Of a stretch of 64,000 bases of DNA, positions 41,035-49,233 are shown piece by piece. Both the position numbers and the translations under genes were made by a program. Every line of letters begins with the position of its first letter. Position 1 is the first letter of the stretch. The DNA comes from Chloroflexota bacterium (lineage in GTDB: Bacteria; Chloroflexota; Anaerolineae; Anaerolineales; UBA11579): NCBI GenBank assembly GCA_013112575.1, contig JABFGG010000001.1, positions 310,001 to 374,000 on the forward strand, given 5' to 3'. The notes below the pieces were generated by a model that saw only the letters and a list, made by a program, of their open reading frames with translations, was not told the origin of the DNA and ran no database searches.

Positions 41035-41204
41035 AGTGACCTCTTCAAAGATTACTGCGATTATAGCATTCACCTGTGTATAGAAAGCTTGCCTGAATGC
41101 ACAGGTGGCCTCTTACGGTGCAAAGCCAATAATCATAGTTACTATGATTTCCGAACGGGAGTGCCGTTAGGATAATGGGAGAGTAGTAGTGCAGGAGGTG
41201 CATC

Positions 41205-41936
41205 ATGACCGAACAACGAATTGAAACTGACAAGATGGATCAACCCCTATCACTGTGGTTGATGCTCTTCATCCCATTTTACGTTTTGGGCCTATTGTCT
41301 CTGGTGGTCTTTCCCTTTGCGGGCAACTGGAGTTGGTTAGAAGGCTGGATATTTGTGGTCAGCCTCGCTCTCAACCTCTCGATCAGTACAATCATCATGA
41401 ATCAAAAGAACCCACGCGTGTTGCGCAACCGCAGCAAAATGAGGAAAGAAGGCCTGACCAAAGCTACGAAACAATCGGCCTCTTCCGACCGCTTCATATT
41501 GCCCCTTATGGGCATCAGCTTCTTTGGCGCCGTCATAGTAGCGGACCTTGGTCACCGTTTTGGCTGGTATGCTTTGCCCTTGTGGGCTGCTTTGGCTGGT
41601 GCAGTCATCATGAATATCGGAGTGATTATCCTCAACACAGCGACTTTGCAGAACGCCTACGCTTCAAAACTCCTGGATATCAACAAGGGCCAGGTATTGG
41701 TTGACACTGGCTTATATGGACGGGTACGCCATCCCCTGTACACCGGTGGCACTATCATGATGTTGTTCATGCCGGTAGCTTTAGGTTCCTTGTGGGGCCT
41801 GATTCCGGCTGCAATGGCAGCCCTTACGCTGGTTGTGCGTATCCGATTTGAGGAAGAAATGCTGCTGAAAGGCATGGAAGGCTACGCGGATTATCAGTCG
41901 CGAGTGCCGTACAAGCTAATCCCTGGTATCTATTAA
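41205..41936 (+). CDS. Isoprenylcysteine carboxyl methyltransferase-like membrane protein
   Basis: A 243-residue protein with about five spans. The C-terminal SAM-binding signature is GLYGRVRHPLYTGGTIMMLF followed by RIRFEEEMLLKGMEGYADYQSRVPYKLIP, as in ICMT/PEMT/NnrU-like methyltransferases. Bacterial members methylate unknown small molecules or lipids. GGAGGTG lies 6 nt before the ATG at 41205. It converges on the DUF2156 gene at 41948, 11 nt away, with no terminator seen between them. Confidence 0.87.
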   Translation: MTEQRIETDKMDQPLSLWLMLFIPFYVLGLLSLVVFPFAGNWSWLEGWIFVVSLALNLSISTIIMNQKNPRVLRNRSKMRKEGLTKATKQSASSDRFILPLMGISFFGAVIVADLGHRFGWYALPLWAALAGAVIMNIGVIILNTATLQNAYASKLLDINKGQVLVDTGLYGRVRHPLYTGGTIMMLFMPVALGSLWGLIPAAMAALTLVVRIRFEEEMLLKGMEGYADYQSRVPYKLIPGIY

Positions 41937-41947
41937 TGATTGGATAA

Positions 41948-43033
41948 TCAACTGGAAGTTGTGGAACCAACCAGAGGAATAGATTTTGGCCATGTTTCAA
42001 GGAGCCGGGACTGCACCAGGTTGAAGTAGCCTGTGGCATGCACTATCTCGATAATAGTGGGCCAGGTCAGCTGAGGCGAAGCACATAGATATACAGGCTG
42101 CCACCGTGGAGAGAATTTGTTTTTGAAGCGCCACAAACCCTCAGCGTTGAATGCGAAGTTGAGCAGTCGCCCAAGCCGGAAGGCGAGTTGGCTGTGGGTC
42201 CATAGCTCATGTGGATGGCGATGGTTTGAAAAAATCTCAGTTGTCTGCGCCTCTGGCAAAGGCGTTACAGCCCCCAGGCTCAGGTGACTCACTCCTTCCA
42301 ATGACAACTGCTCCGCTATTGCAGTAACTAATGCTTCCATGATGCCGATAGGCGCATCCTGGTGTCTTAGAAGTAGTTCAGTATGGTAGTAATCCGATGC
42401 AACCATCGAAAGTGTGACTGCACCCAGCCATTTTTTCTCAGGTGTCTCGAATACAAAGCAACGCGTGCCAGCATCAAACCCATCGCGTTCCGTATGTTTG
42501 AGGAGTGTTCCCTGTCGAGCGGGAGCATTATCTAGCAATTGCCTTAGCTTTTGTTGGTTCGCACGGTTGATCTCCACCTCGCGGACACGACCATTTCGCC
42601 GCCCCCTTTGAGCCAGTTCACGCACCGACCGTTTGCCGCGCCACGGCAGGTCCAGAATGGCCTCTGCGCCCATGGCTGCCACCTCGCAACCCTGCCCAAT
42701 CAGGTAATCACGCAGCTCTGGGCTGCAACTTTGCAGCACAAAACCGCCGCGTAAGCGCTTTAAGTGCTGATGATAAATTTGATCGAATGAATAATTATGG
42801 GGAATCTCAGCCGTTGGTATCCAGGCTAGCGATGAAAAAGGCAGCCGGACGATATTAAAGCTTGGTTTGTTCTCTTTCGTTCGCGCCCAACTGCGCGGCA
42901 ATTGCGAAATAGGCCTGGTTTCAACCTTCTCTACCGGGGTGGCCTTCTCCTTGGATCGCTCCTGTTGCGCGTCCCAAACTCGGCCAGCGATGTTGGGAAA
43001 ACAGCTTTCCCATTGCAACTCTATTGTCTCCAT
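41948..43033 (-). CDS. DUF2156 (LysX/MprF C-terminal type) acyltransferase-like protein, soluble
   Basis: A 361-residue protein with no membrane span. The C-terminal half has a GNAT-type fold: GAVTLSMVASDYYHTELLLR, GIMEALVTAIAEQLSLEG, HLSLGAVTPLP and the diagnostic NAEGLWRFKNKFSPRWQPVYLC, the sequence by which MprF/LysX phosphatidylglycerol aminoacyl-transferases are recognised. In MprF this domain transfers an amino acid from aminoacyl-tRNA to phosphatidylglycerol and is linked to a flippase domain, which is absent here. The N-terminal ~90 residues match nothing I know. AAGGAGA lies 6 nt before the ATG at 43031-43033. It may modify membrane lipids or be a repurposed transferase. Confidence 0.75.
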   Translation of the reverse strand: METIELQWESCFPNIAGRVWDAQQERSKEKATPVEKVETRPISQLPRSWARTKENKPSFNIVRLPFSSLAWIPTAEIPHNYSFDQIYHQHLKRLRGGFVLQSCSPELRDYLIGQGCEVAAMGAEAILDLPWRGKRSVRELAQRGRRNGRVREVEINRANQQKLRQLLDNAPARQGTLLKHTERDGFDAGTRCFVFETPEKKWLGAVTLSMVASDYYHTELLLRHQDAPIGIMEALVTAIAEQLSLEGVSHLSLGAVTPLPEAQTTEIFSNHRHPHELWTHSQLAFRLGRLLNFAFNAEGLWRFKNKFSPRWQPVYLCASPQLTWPTIIEIVHATGYFNLVQSRLLETWPKSIPLVGSTTSS

Positions 43034-43216
43034 AACACTCTCCTTAGAGCTACTATCCCAAAAGCCTGTGAAAGAAATATGAAGGTTGTGCGGCAGAGTA
43101 GTGAATTCGTATTTGAATTTGATTAACGAAAGGGAGTATTAGGCATTCGAAGCCTGATAGAAGGACGAACAAATTTCGAACTTGCCCCACAACTGATGGA
43201 TGTTTTGAGCTTTGTT

Positions 43217-43768
43217 CTAGCGATAAACAACAGGAAATAAGGCCAAATCCTCTTCAGGAATTGGATATATTGCATTTTCGTTCGCGGCGAGAAGAATCAG
43301 GTCATGATTGGTGTGATCAGACGTGACAAGCAAAGCGTGCCCATCCATTTGCATTATCCGTGCTATACGTCGGTTTTGCCAGGTAATTGTTTTATTAACC
43401 TCGATGCCCCAGACATGATGAAGGAATGCTTTGCTCCCATGGCGTATCTTTTCTTCATGTTTAACTCTTTGAACTGACCCCCAGGGAACGAAGATCCACC
43501 GACGACCAAAAGGTGTGTGTTTTGCGACCTCAATGCCTGATTGTGTAAGGCGATAATAACCATAGAAATTCAGGGATGCAAGAAAACTGAAAGGAGTAAG
43601 TAGCAATATCGGGCTGTAGATAAACAGCAAGGAAAGTAAACGGCCGCGTTCAGAAGCCGGGCTGAATATGGTACAGATGAGTACAAACCCAATTGTGATA
43701 ACACTTGCTATCACTGCCCGTGACAGTGGAACACGTGTTTGCACATTAACAATATCGGAACTGGTCAT
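43217..43768 (-). CDS. Hypothetical two-span membrane protein with PH-like domain
   Basis: A 183-residue protein. Residues about 15-38 (LSRAVIASVITIGFVLICTIF) and 45-68 (LLFIYSPILLLTPFSFLASL) are two membrane spans. The remaining ~110 residues, from YYRLTQSGIEVAKHTPFGRRWIFVPWGSV, resemble the small beta-sandwich of bacterial PH-like (YcxB/bPH) domains. The function is unknown. A short GGGAA is the only ribosome-site hint. The 183 nt upstream of 43217 (43034-43216) hold nothing recognisable. Confidence 0.65.
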   Translation of the reverse strand: MTSSDIVNVQTRVPLSRAVIASVITIGFVLICTIFSPASERGRLLSLLFIYSPILLLTPFSFLASLNFYGYYRLTQSGIEVAKHTPFGRRWIFVPWGSVQRVKHEEKIRHGSKAFLHHVWGIEVNKTITWQNRRIARIMQMDGHALLVTSDHTNHDLILLAANENAIYPIPEEDLALFPVVYR

Positions 43769-43827
43769 TTCCCTAATAATTGTAGCAGGGCCTTTCTGTA
43801 TGTCTAAAGATGATGCTTTAAATCATA

Positions 43828-43860
43828 ATATAGAGGCAGGTTTTAAACCTGCCTCTATAT
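43828..43860. repeat. 33-nt intergenic palindrome (GAGGCAGG type)
   Basis: The arms ATATAGAGGCAGGTTT and AAACCTGCCTCTATAT meet around one T, a perfect 16-bp inverted repeat in the gene-free stretch 43769-44090. No T tract fits a terminator on either strand better than chance. The length and arrangement resemble the GGGCGAC palindromes, but the core sequence differs. Confidence 0.7.
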
Positions 43861-43872
43861 GTTCCAGTCTTA

Positions 43873-44067
43873 TTACCCCCGCGGAATTACCTCAAACTGA
43901 GGTCTCTCTTCGTTAGGCCAGACATTGTCATTCCACTCGATGGCGTAGGTAATGTTATCAAGGCCTATACGCACGTCAGCCTAGTCTAACTTCGGGTGCA
44001 GTACGGTCTTCATTCGTGTCCGTTGCAACGAGTGTGAGTCCAAGACGAAGCCCGTGAAGGGGGTCTT
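43873..44067 (-). pseudogene. Coding remnant interrupted by in-frame TAG
   Basis: Reading the minus strand in one frame from 44067 gives KTPFTGFVLDSHSLQRTRMK and VLHPKLD, then TAG at 43981-43983, then ADVRIGLDNITYAIEWNDNV and WPNEERPQFEVIPRG before TAA at 43873-43875. Both sides look like real protein and share a frame, so a single G-to-T change (GAG to TAG) would explain the stop. No start codon or ribosome site was found, and the family is unknown. It lies between the PH-like gene and a lipoprotein gene. Confidence 0.4.
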
Positions 44068-44090
44068 ACTATTGTGTGATGAGGGGTGAA

Positions 44091-44603
44091 TTAATCTTCT
44101 TTGAGCACCACCACGAAACTCAATTCTTCTTCTCCATAAAGCCCCGTGATCTCCCAACAGCCCACGGTAGGCACAGATACACCCACGAGCATGGCCGAGC
44201 CAACGTCCGAGTGGGACATATTCGTGCCACCGTTGAATTCAAAATCGGGCGCATTGCTATCCAATCTGCGCCCGCGCACTGTGATGTTAGGCATAGGTTC
44301 TGCCCGCCAATCATAATCTGCATGCCACCACACGACCTTTTGCACGTAACCGCCTTCGCGTTGGGGCAGGGAATACCAGATACCATCGGCTTGCAGCATG
44401 GTCCACAGGCCTTCGCTACCATACCAAAAAGTGTTCTCGTAGGGCGCTACGCTGGGCCAGGGTGCCGGGGGTGCGAAGACGGGGCTTTGTGGCTGCGTGA
44501 TAGGGCAACCCTGCTCTGCGCTGACCTGTACATTGCTGCGGCAAGCGCTCAAGCCAGCCAATCCGCCGACCAGTATCAAAAGTAAGAATGTTTTCCTTTG
44601 CAT
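44091..44603 (-). CDS. Uncharacterised lipoprotein
   Basis: A 170-residue predicted lipoprotein. The signal peptide MQRKTFLLLILVGGLAGLSAC ends in a lipobox (LSAC). The mature part begins with Pro/Ser-rich sequence, then VAPYENTFWYGSEGLWTMLQ and WYSLPQREGGYVQKVVWWHADYDW, a small beta-rich domain rich in Trp. VPTVGCWEITGLYGEEELSFVVVL at the end resembles the terminal strands of Ig-like ligand-binding domains. No family name can be given. It is transcribed away from the helicase-like gene at 44761. Confidence 0.75.
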   Translation of the reverse strand: MQRKTFLLLILVGGLAGLSACRSNVQVSAEQGCPITQPQSPVFAPPAPWPSVAPYENTFWYGSEGLWTMLQADGIWYSLPQREGGYVQKVVWWHADYDWRAEPMPNITVRGRRLDSNAPDFEFNGGTNMSHSDVGSAMLVGVSVPTVGCWEITGLYGEEELSFVVVLKED

Positions 44604-44683
44604 TTAAGATTAATACACCGTTGCCTAGATTATGGTTCCCAGAGGATTCTCAATAGTACGGATATGCCATGCAGGCTATGCTT

Positions 44684-44689
44684 GTATAA
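44684..44689 (+). promoter_or_regulatory. Candidate -10 box upstream of the pseudo-helicase gene
   Basis: TATAAT lies 72 nt before the ATG at 44761. A matching -35 at normal spacing was not found, so the assignment is weak. Confidence 0.3.
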
Positions 44690-44760
44690 TTAGATAATCT
44701 TGATGAACGTTTCGTTTTATTTGAGTAGTTGTTTTGGGGTTGCTTGATGGGATACGCTGA

Positions 44761-47343
44761 ATGACTTTCCACACGGAGATGCTGTCCAGCCTGCCGTTCG
44801 TGCCCACGCCGGACCAGAAAGCGGCTATTCAGCGCCTTTATGCCTTTTTTGAGGGCGATGCCAACATCTGTATCTTGCGCGGCTTTGCAGGGACGGGCAA
44901 ATGCAGCCTCACCACCTCTCTCGTCAGCTCCTTGGATAAAGCTGGGATCAGCTACAAACTGCTGTCACCCACCAATCGATCTGCTCGCCAACTCGCCGAT
45001 TCTACCAAGCGACCTGTGCTGCCTTTACGTGACCAACTCTATACCATCAAACCCGGGCAGACCAGCGAATTGTTCACACAAATGAACGCCCAGCACCCAG
45101 AAGAAGAAAGCATCTTGATCGTCGACCAGGCGAGCATGTTGTCGGCCAATCCCACTGAGGCGGATGCCGAAGTCGTGCAGCCGCGCGGTATGCTGACCGA
45201 TCTGCTAACCTTCATCCAGCGGGAGCCTTCAGCACGCTTGTTGCTGCTGGTCGACCCTACGGAGCATCCCTATTTTGAAGATGATAATAGTCTGCCCTTA
45301 TCTGCCCTTTCCTTTTCATATGTATATAAAGGAAGCATTGAAGAGATCGACCTGGGTCACATTGCTAGTGAAGTCCTGACCTCCTCCTCTATCCTGAATA
45401 CGACCTATCTACATGCTTCGGTCAAGCGCGAAAGTTTCGCTGGAAAACGTGCCATCCTGGACTTGAATGAGCCAGACCTGCAACGCATCCGGGCAAAGGA
45501 TTTGCCTGGTGCTTACCAGATCGCCATTCAACGTAACGGTAAACAAGCTGTGCAGATCATCTGCCGGACCCACGCCAAAGCCCACGAATACAACCAGTTC
45601 ATTCATAAGGAAGTCTTGGGCTTCGATGCGCCCTTGGCGGTAGGGGATCGCGTGGTCGTGACCAAGCCCTATACGGATACGGCGCTCTTAAAAGAAAAGA
45701 TCACGTATCTCAGTGATGGAGAAATCGCCATCATCCACGCTGTGGGGCCGCAGGAGCGTATCGGCGAATTCGCCTTCCAGCATGTGGTTATCTCGGTAGA
45801 AGTTGAGGGCGGGCGACTGGCCTCCGTACCGGCCATGGTCAAATTGAACACGCTGATCAGTGAGCGTCCCAGGTTCACCTTTCAGGAACGAGCCGAGTTG
45901 ATCGATCTGCGCAAGAAAGAATATCAGGAGATCGATAGTAAGGTACTCTACGAAACTCTGCTTGCCGATCCCTACATCAATGCTTTGGAAATTGAATACA
46001 GTTATGCCATGACCTGGCAGCGGGCGCTCGGCAGCGCTTGGGATCACGTCATCATTGATAGTGAAAATGCCCTAGAGGAATTGCCTCCAGAGCAAGCCTA
46101 TCGCTGGATGTATAGTGCTTTGAAGTGCAGCCGTGAAGCCGTGACTTTTGTCGATCTGCCAGACAGCCATGTGCATGGTGACCTGCCTGAGATTCTGGCC
46201 GAGGTGGTTTACTTGCCTGCCGAGGAGGGGGCCCAAGTGCAGGAAATATCACCCAACCCCGCCGGAGAAGCATCAGAGGTCATCGAAGAAGTGTTGCCAG
46301 ACTGGCTGGCCAGTTACCAGATCGACACCCAGCAAAGACGTGCTGAGCGCGTCAAGCAGGAGGAGGGTGAGAAGGAAGAAGAGATACCGGACTGGTTAGC
46401 GAATCCCGATGGCAAAGCTCCTGAAGAGCAACCCCCTGTTGTTGAAGAAGTAGATGAGATCCCCGAAGAGCCGATAGAAGACCCTGACCTGGCCGACCTG
46501 GTTGAGGATGTGCGTTCCCAGCTCCTGGAGGAAGAACCAGAGCCTGAACCGGATCCCGTCATTGAAGCGCCGCCGGAGAAGAAAGCCGAAGAGCCGGACA
46601 TTGTGCTGGACAAGCCGCTGGAGCTTGAGGACATCTTTGTGCCGGAACCTGCTCCGGCGCCAGCGCCTTTCCTTGCTCCTGAGCCCGCACCAGAGCCTCC
46701 AGCGGAAGTGGTGAGCAATGAAAGCGACGAGCCTTATTTTGATTGGCCCGAGCCCTTAGAAGAACAGGAACCCTATGTGCCGCCCTGGCAGCGCGGCGCG
46801 CCAAAATCGGAACCCTCGGAGTACAAAACCGAAGCTGAAGAGGAAGAGGCCAAAGAACCGGCAGCCTGGGAGATCCTGCCCACGAAAAAACCAGAGGCTG
46901 AAGATAAAAAGGGTAGTGGTGGAACCCGTTGGATGCGCTGGCTGCTGGTGTCCTTGCTGATCATGCTGGCCGTTGCCGTGGTGATCTTCACAGGTGGGCA
47001 ACCCATCGATACGACCGCAGTAGCAGCTGCCACAGAAACGGCGACGGACATCCCGGCAAGCCCTACTCCCACGGTGGCCGAAGAAGCACCAACGCCCGTT
47101 CCAGTTTCGGTTGTCAATGGTTGCGCTACTATCGGTGGACTACGTATTCGCCAGGAACCCTCGGAAGAGGCCGGTATCGCCGGCGGCATGAACTTTGAAC
47201 AATGTCTGCCCTTTGATGCCATCAGTGAGGATGGCGCCTGGCTGCGCACGCAAGAGGGTAATGAGGAGGGCGTAGTAGGCTGGGTGGCCCTTGATTTTTT
47301 AATCGTTGACGGCAATGTACAAGACTTACCCGTGGTGGAATAA
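44761..47343 (+). CDS. RecD/Pif1-like pseudo-helicase fused to acidic linker, membrane span and SH3 domain
   Basis: An 860-residue chimera. Residues 1-480 follow the SF1B (RecD2/Pif1-like) helicase plan, but every ATPase motif is altered: Walker A reads GFAGTGKCSL (Cys for Thr/Ser after Lys46), Walker B reads IVDQASML (Gln for the catalytic Glu, residue 123), motif V reads TWQRALGSAWDHV instead of THKxQG, and motif VI reads YSALKCSRE instead of YTALTRA. An acidic Pro/Glu linker runs about 490-710, with repeated PDWL and EEP blocks. WLLVSLLIMLAVAVVIF (about 725-745) is a membrane span. Residues 784-850 form an SH3b domain (GGLRIRQEPSEEAGI, GWVALDFL). The predicted topology is a cytosolic helicase-like part with the SH3 outside. 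ATP hydrolysis is unlikely. No Shine-Dalgarno was seen. Confidence 0.85.
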   Translation: MTFHTEMLSSLPFVPTPDQKAAIQRLYAFFEGDANICILRGFAGTGKCSLTTSLVSSLDKAGISYKLLSPTNRSARQLADSTKRPVLPLRDQLYTIKPGQTSELFTQMNAQHPEEESILIVDQASMLSANPTEADAEVVQPRGMLTDLLTFIQREPSARLLLLVDPTEHPYFEDDNSLPLSALSFSYVYKGSIEEIDLGHIASEVLTSSSILNTTYLHASVKRESFAGKRAILDLNEPDLQRIRAKDLPGAYQIAIQRNGKQAVQIICRTHAKAHEYNQFIHKEVLGFDAPLAVGDRVVVTKPYTDTALLKEKITYLSDGEIAIIHAVGPQERIGEFAFQHVVISVEVEGGRLASVPAMVKLNTLISERPRFTFQERAELIDLRKKEYQEIDSKVLYETLLADPYINALEIEYSYAMTWQRALGSAWDHVIIDSENALEELPPEQAYRWMYSALKCSREAVTFVDLPDSHVHGDLPEILAEVVYLPAEEGAQVQEISPNPAGEASEVIEEVLPDWLASYQIDTQQRRAERVKQEEGEKEEEIPDWLANPDGKAPEEQPPVVEEVDEIPEEPIEDPDLADLVEDVRSQLLEEEPEPEPDPVIEAPPEKKAEEPDIVLDKPLELEDIFVPEPAPAPAPFLAPEPAPEPPAEVVSNESDEPYFDWPEPLEEQEPYVPPWQRGAPKSEPSEYKTEAEEEEAKEPAAWEILPTKKPEAEDKKGSGGTRWMRWLLVSLLIMLAVAVVIFTGGQPIDTTAVAAATETATDIPASPTPTVAEEAPTPVPVSVVNGCATIGGLRIRQEPSEEAGIAGGMNFEQCLPFDAISEDGAWLRTQEGNEEGVVGWVALDFLIVDGNVQDLPVVE

Positions 47344-47454
47344 TTGCAGGTGTCTGGGGTGGGGGGGGTACTAGTACTTGTCTGACAAGCAGTGTTTAGA
47401 GGGTAGTGTAGATATCTGTCCCATTAGCCGTGTATTGTGATGTGAGCTTTTGGC

Positions 47455-47474
47455 GGGCGACCCGCGGGTCGCCC
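47455..47474. repeat. 20-nt palindrome GGGCGACCCG/CGGGTCGCCC
   Basis: A perfect palindrome in the 227-nt gap 47344-47570, flanked on the right by CCTACG, which matches the CGTAGG/CCTACG borders of the related elements at 3376 and 35859. It is probably a dispersed intergenic repeat. Confidence 0.65.
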
Positions 47475-47530
47475 CTACGAAGGCTATGTTGGGGCCTTTG
47501 ATACCGAGTACAATCTTCTTGCGTTTAGCT

Positions 47531-47560
47531 TGTCTCTGTGTCCTCCGTGCCTCTGTGGTA
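47531..47560. repeat. CACAGAGGCACGGAGGAC-type dispersed repeat
   Basis: Read on the minus strand the segment is ACCACAGAGGCACGGAGGA followed by CACAGAGAC, an intergenic sequence I recognise from many unrelated bacterial genomes (its frame encodes TTEARRTQR). It lies 10 nt before the carboxyltransferase start codon, leaving no room for a normal Shine-Dalgarno. Confidence 0.6.
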
Positions 47561-47570
47561 AAACACATAA

Positions 47571-49181
47571 ATGGAACCTCTCCCCACCAAGGTCAATTCC
47601 TCCTCCCCTGAATTCAAAGCCAACAGCGAGCACCACCGCGCTTTGGCTGAAGAACTACGAAGGCGTTTAGCGCAAGCCCGCGAGGGCGGCGGTCCCAAAT
47701 ACCGTGAACGCCACGAAGCACGCGGTAAATTGTTTGTGCGTGAGCGTATCGAACGCTTGCTGGACCCCGGGGCACCCTTCCTTGAAGTCAGTGCTTTGGC
47801 GGCCTGGGAGTTATACGATGGGCAGGCCCACGGCGCGGGCATGGTCTGCGGCATCGGGCGTATCTCTGGCAAAGAGGTCATGATCGTGGCTAACGACGCC
47901 ACCGTCAAGGGTGGCTCCTACTATCCTATGACCGTCAAAAAGCACTTGCGCGCCCAGCAGATCGCTGAGCAAAACCACCTGCCCTGCATCTATCTGGTTG
48001 ATTCGGGCGGGGCTTTCCTGCCCATGCAGGACGAGGTCTTTCCCGACTCTGACGACTTTGGGCGTATCTTCTACAACCAGGCGCAAATGAGCAGCAAAGG
48101 AATCCCCCAGATCGCCTCGGTGATGGGCTCCTGTACGGCGGGTGGCGCATATGTGCCCGCCATGAGTGACGAAGCCATCATTGTTAAAGGCACGGGCACC
48201 ATCTTTTTGGGCGGCCCGCCACTGGTCAAAGCCGCCACCGGCGAGGACGTTTCCGCCGAAGACCTGGGCGGGGCGGACGTGCATACGCGTTTGTCAGGTG
48301 TGGCTGACCACTTCGCCGAGGATGATGACCACGCCATCCACATCCTGCGCGAGATCGTGGAAACCCTCAATTACAAGCCAGAGATCGAAGTTGAAATCGC
48401 CCAACCTGAAGAACCACTCTACCCTGCCGAGGAGCTCTATGGCATCCTGCCTGCTACCTTCCGCGAGGCTTACGACGTGCGTGAGGTCATCGCCCGCCTG
48501 GTAGATGGTAGCCGCTTCCGTGAGTTTAAGGCCCGCTACGGCACCACCCTGGTGTGCGGCTTTGCCCACATCCATGGCTACCCGGTGGGCATTCTGGGCA
48601 ATAATGGCGTGCTGTTCAGCGAGAGCGCCCTCAAAGGCACTCATTTCATTGAGTTGTGCGAGCAGCGCGGCATCCCCATTCTCTTCCTGCAGAACATCAC
48701 CGGTTTTATGGTCGGGCGCGATTATGAGGCGGGCGGGATCGCCAAGGACGGCGCCAAGATGGTGCATGCTGTTGCCACTGCCACTGTTCCCAAACTGACC
48801 ATCATCATCGGCGGTTCCTTTGGGGCGGGCAACTATGGCATGGCCGGGCGGGGCTACAATCCTCGCTTTCTGTGGATGTGGCCCAATGCCCGCATTAGCG
48901 TAATGGGTGGCGAGCAGGCTGCTAACGTCATGCTGACCATCAAACAGGATCAGCTCGAACGCGAAGGCCAGCCATTGCTGGACGAAGCCGGGCAATCCGA
49001 ACTCAAGCAACCCATCCTTGACAAATATGAACACGAAGGCAACCCTTACTACTCCACCGCCCGCCTGTGGGACGACGGCATTCTCGACCCTGTCGAAACC
49101 CGAGATGTTTTGGGCTTGGCTCTCTCGATAGTGCTCAAAGCTCCGCGTGAAGGTGAGGGCTTTGGCGTGTTCAGGATGTGA
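47571..49181 (+). CDS. mccB: Acyl-CoA carboxylase carboxyltransferase, methylcrotonyl-CoA carboxylase beta type
   Basis: A 536-residue biotin-dependent carboxyltransferase. [98 protein letters not shown] and [20 protein letters not shown] are the conserved blocks, closest to methylcrotonyl-CoA carboxylase beta. The oxyanion-hole glycines are in [11 protein letters not shown] and in the C-terminal [20 protein letters not shown]. It carboxylates 3-methylcrotonyl-CoA in leucine breakdown; propionyl- or geranyl-CoA specificity cannot be excluded. The likely partners, biotin carboxylase and biotin carrier, are at 62093 and 63613. No ribosome site is visible because a dispersed repeat abuts the start. 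Confidence 0.9.
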   Translation: MEPLPTKVNSSSPEFKANSEHHRALAEELRRRLAQAREGGGPKYRERHEARGKLFVRERIERLLDPGAPFLEVSALAAWELYDGQAHGAGMVCGIGRISGKEVMIVANDATVKGGSYYPMTVKKHLRAQQIAEQNHLPCIYLVDSGGAFLPMQDEVFPDSDDFGRIFYNQAQMSSKGIPQIASVMGSCTAGGAYVPAMSDEAIIVKGTGTIFLGGPPLVKAATGEDVSAEDLGGADVHTRLSGVADHFAEDDDHAIHILREIVETLNYKPEIEVEIAQPEEPLYPAEELYGILPATFREAYDVREVIARLVDGSRFREFKARYGTTLVCGFAHIHGYPVGILGNNGVLFSESALKGTHFIELCEQRGIPILFLQNITGFMVGRDYEAGGIAKDGAKMVHAVATATVPKLTIIIGGSFGAGNYGMAGRGYNPRFLWMWPNARISVMGGEQAANVMLTIKQDQLEREGQPLLDEAGQSELKQPILDKYEHEGNPYYSTARLWDDGILDPVETRDVLGLALSIVLKAPREGEGFGVFRM

Positions 49182-49233
49182 GTGGCGAAACGCAAAACGT
49201 GATGCGTACTGCGTAACCCGAAAGGGGAGGATC

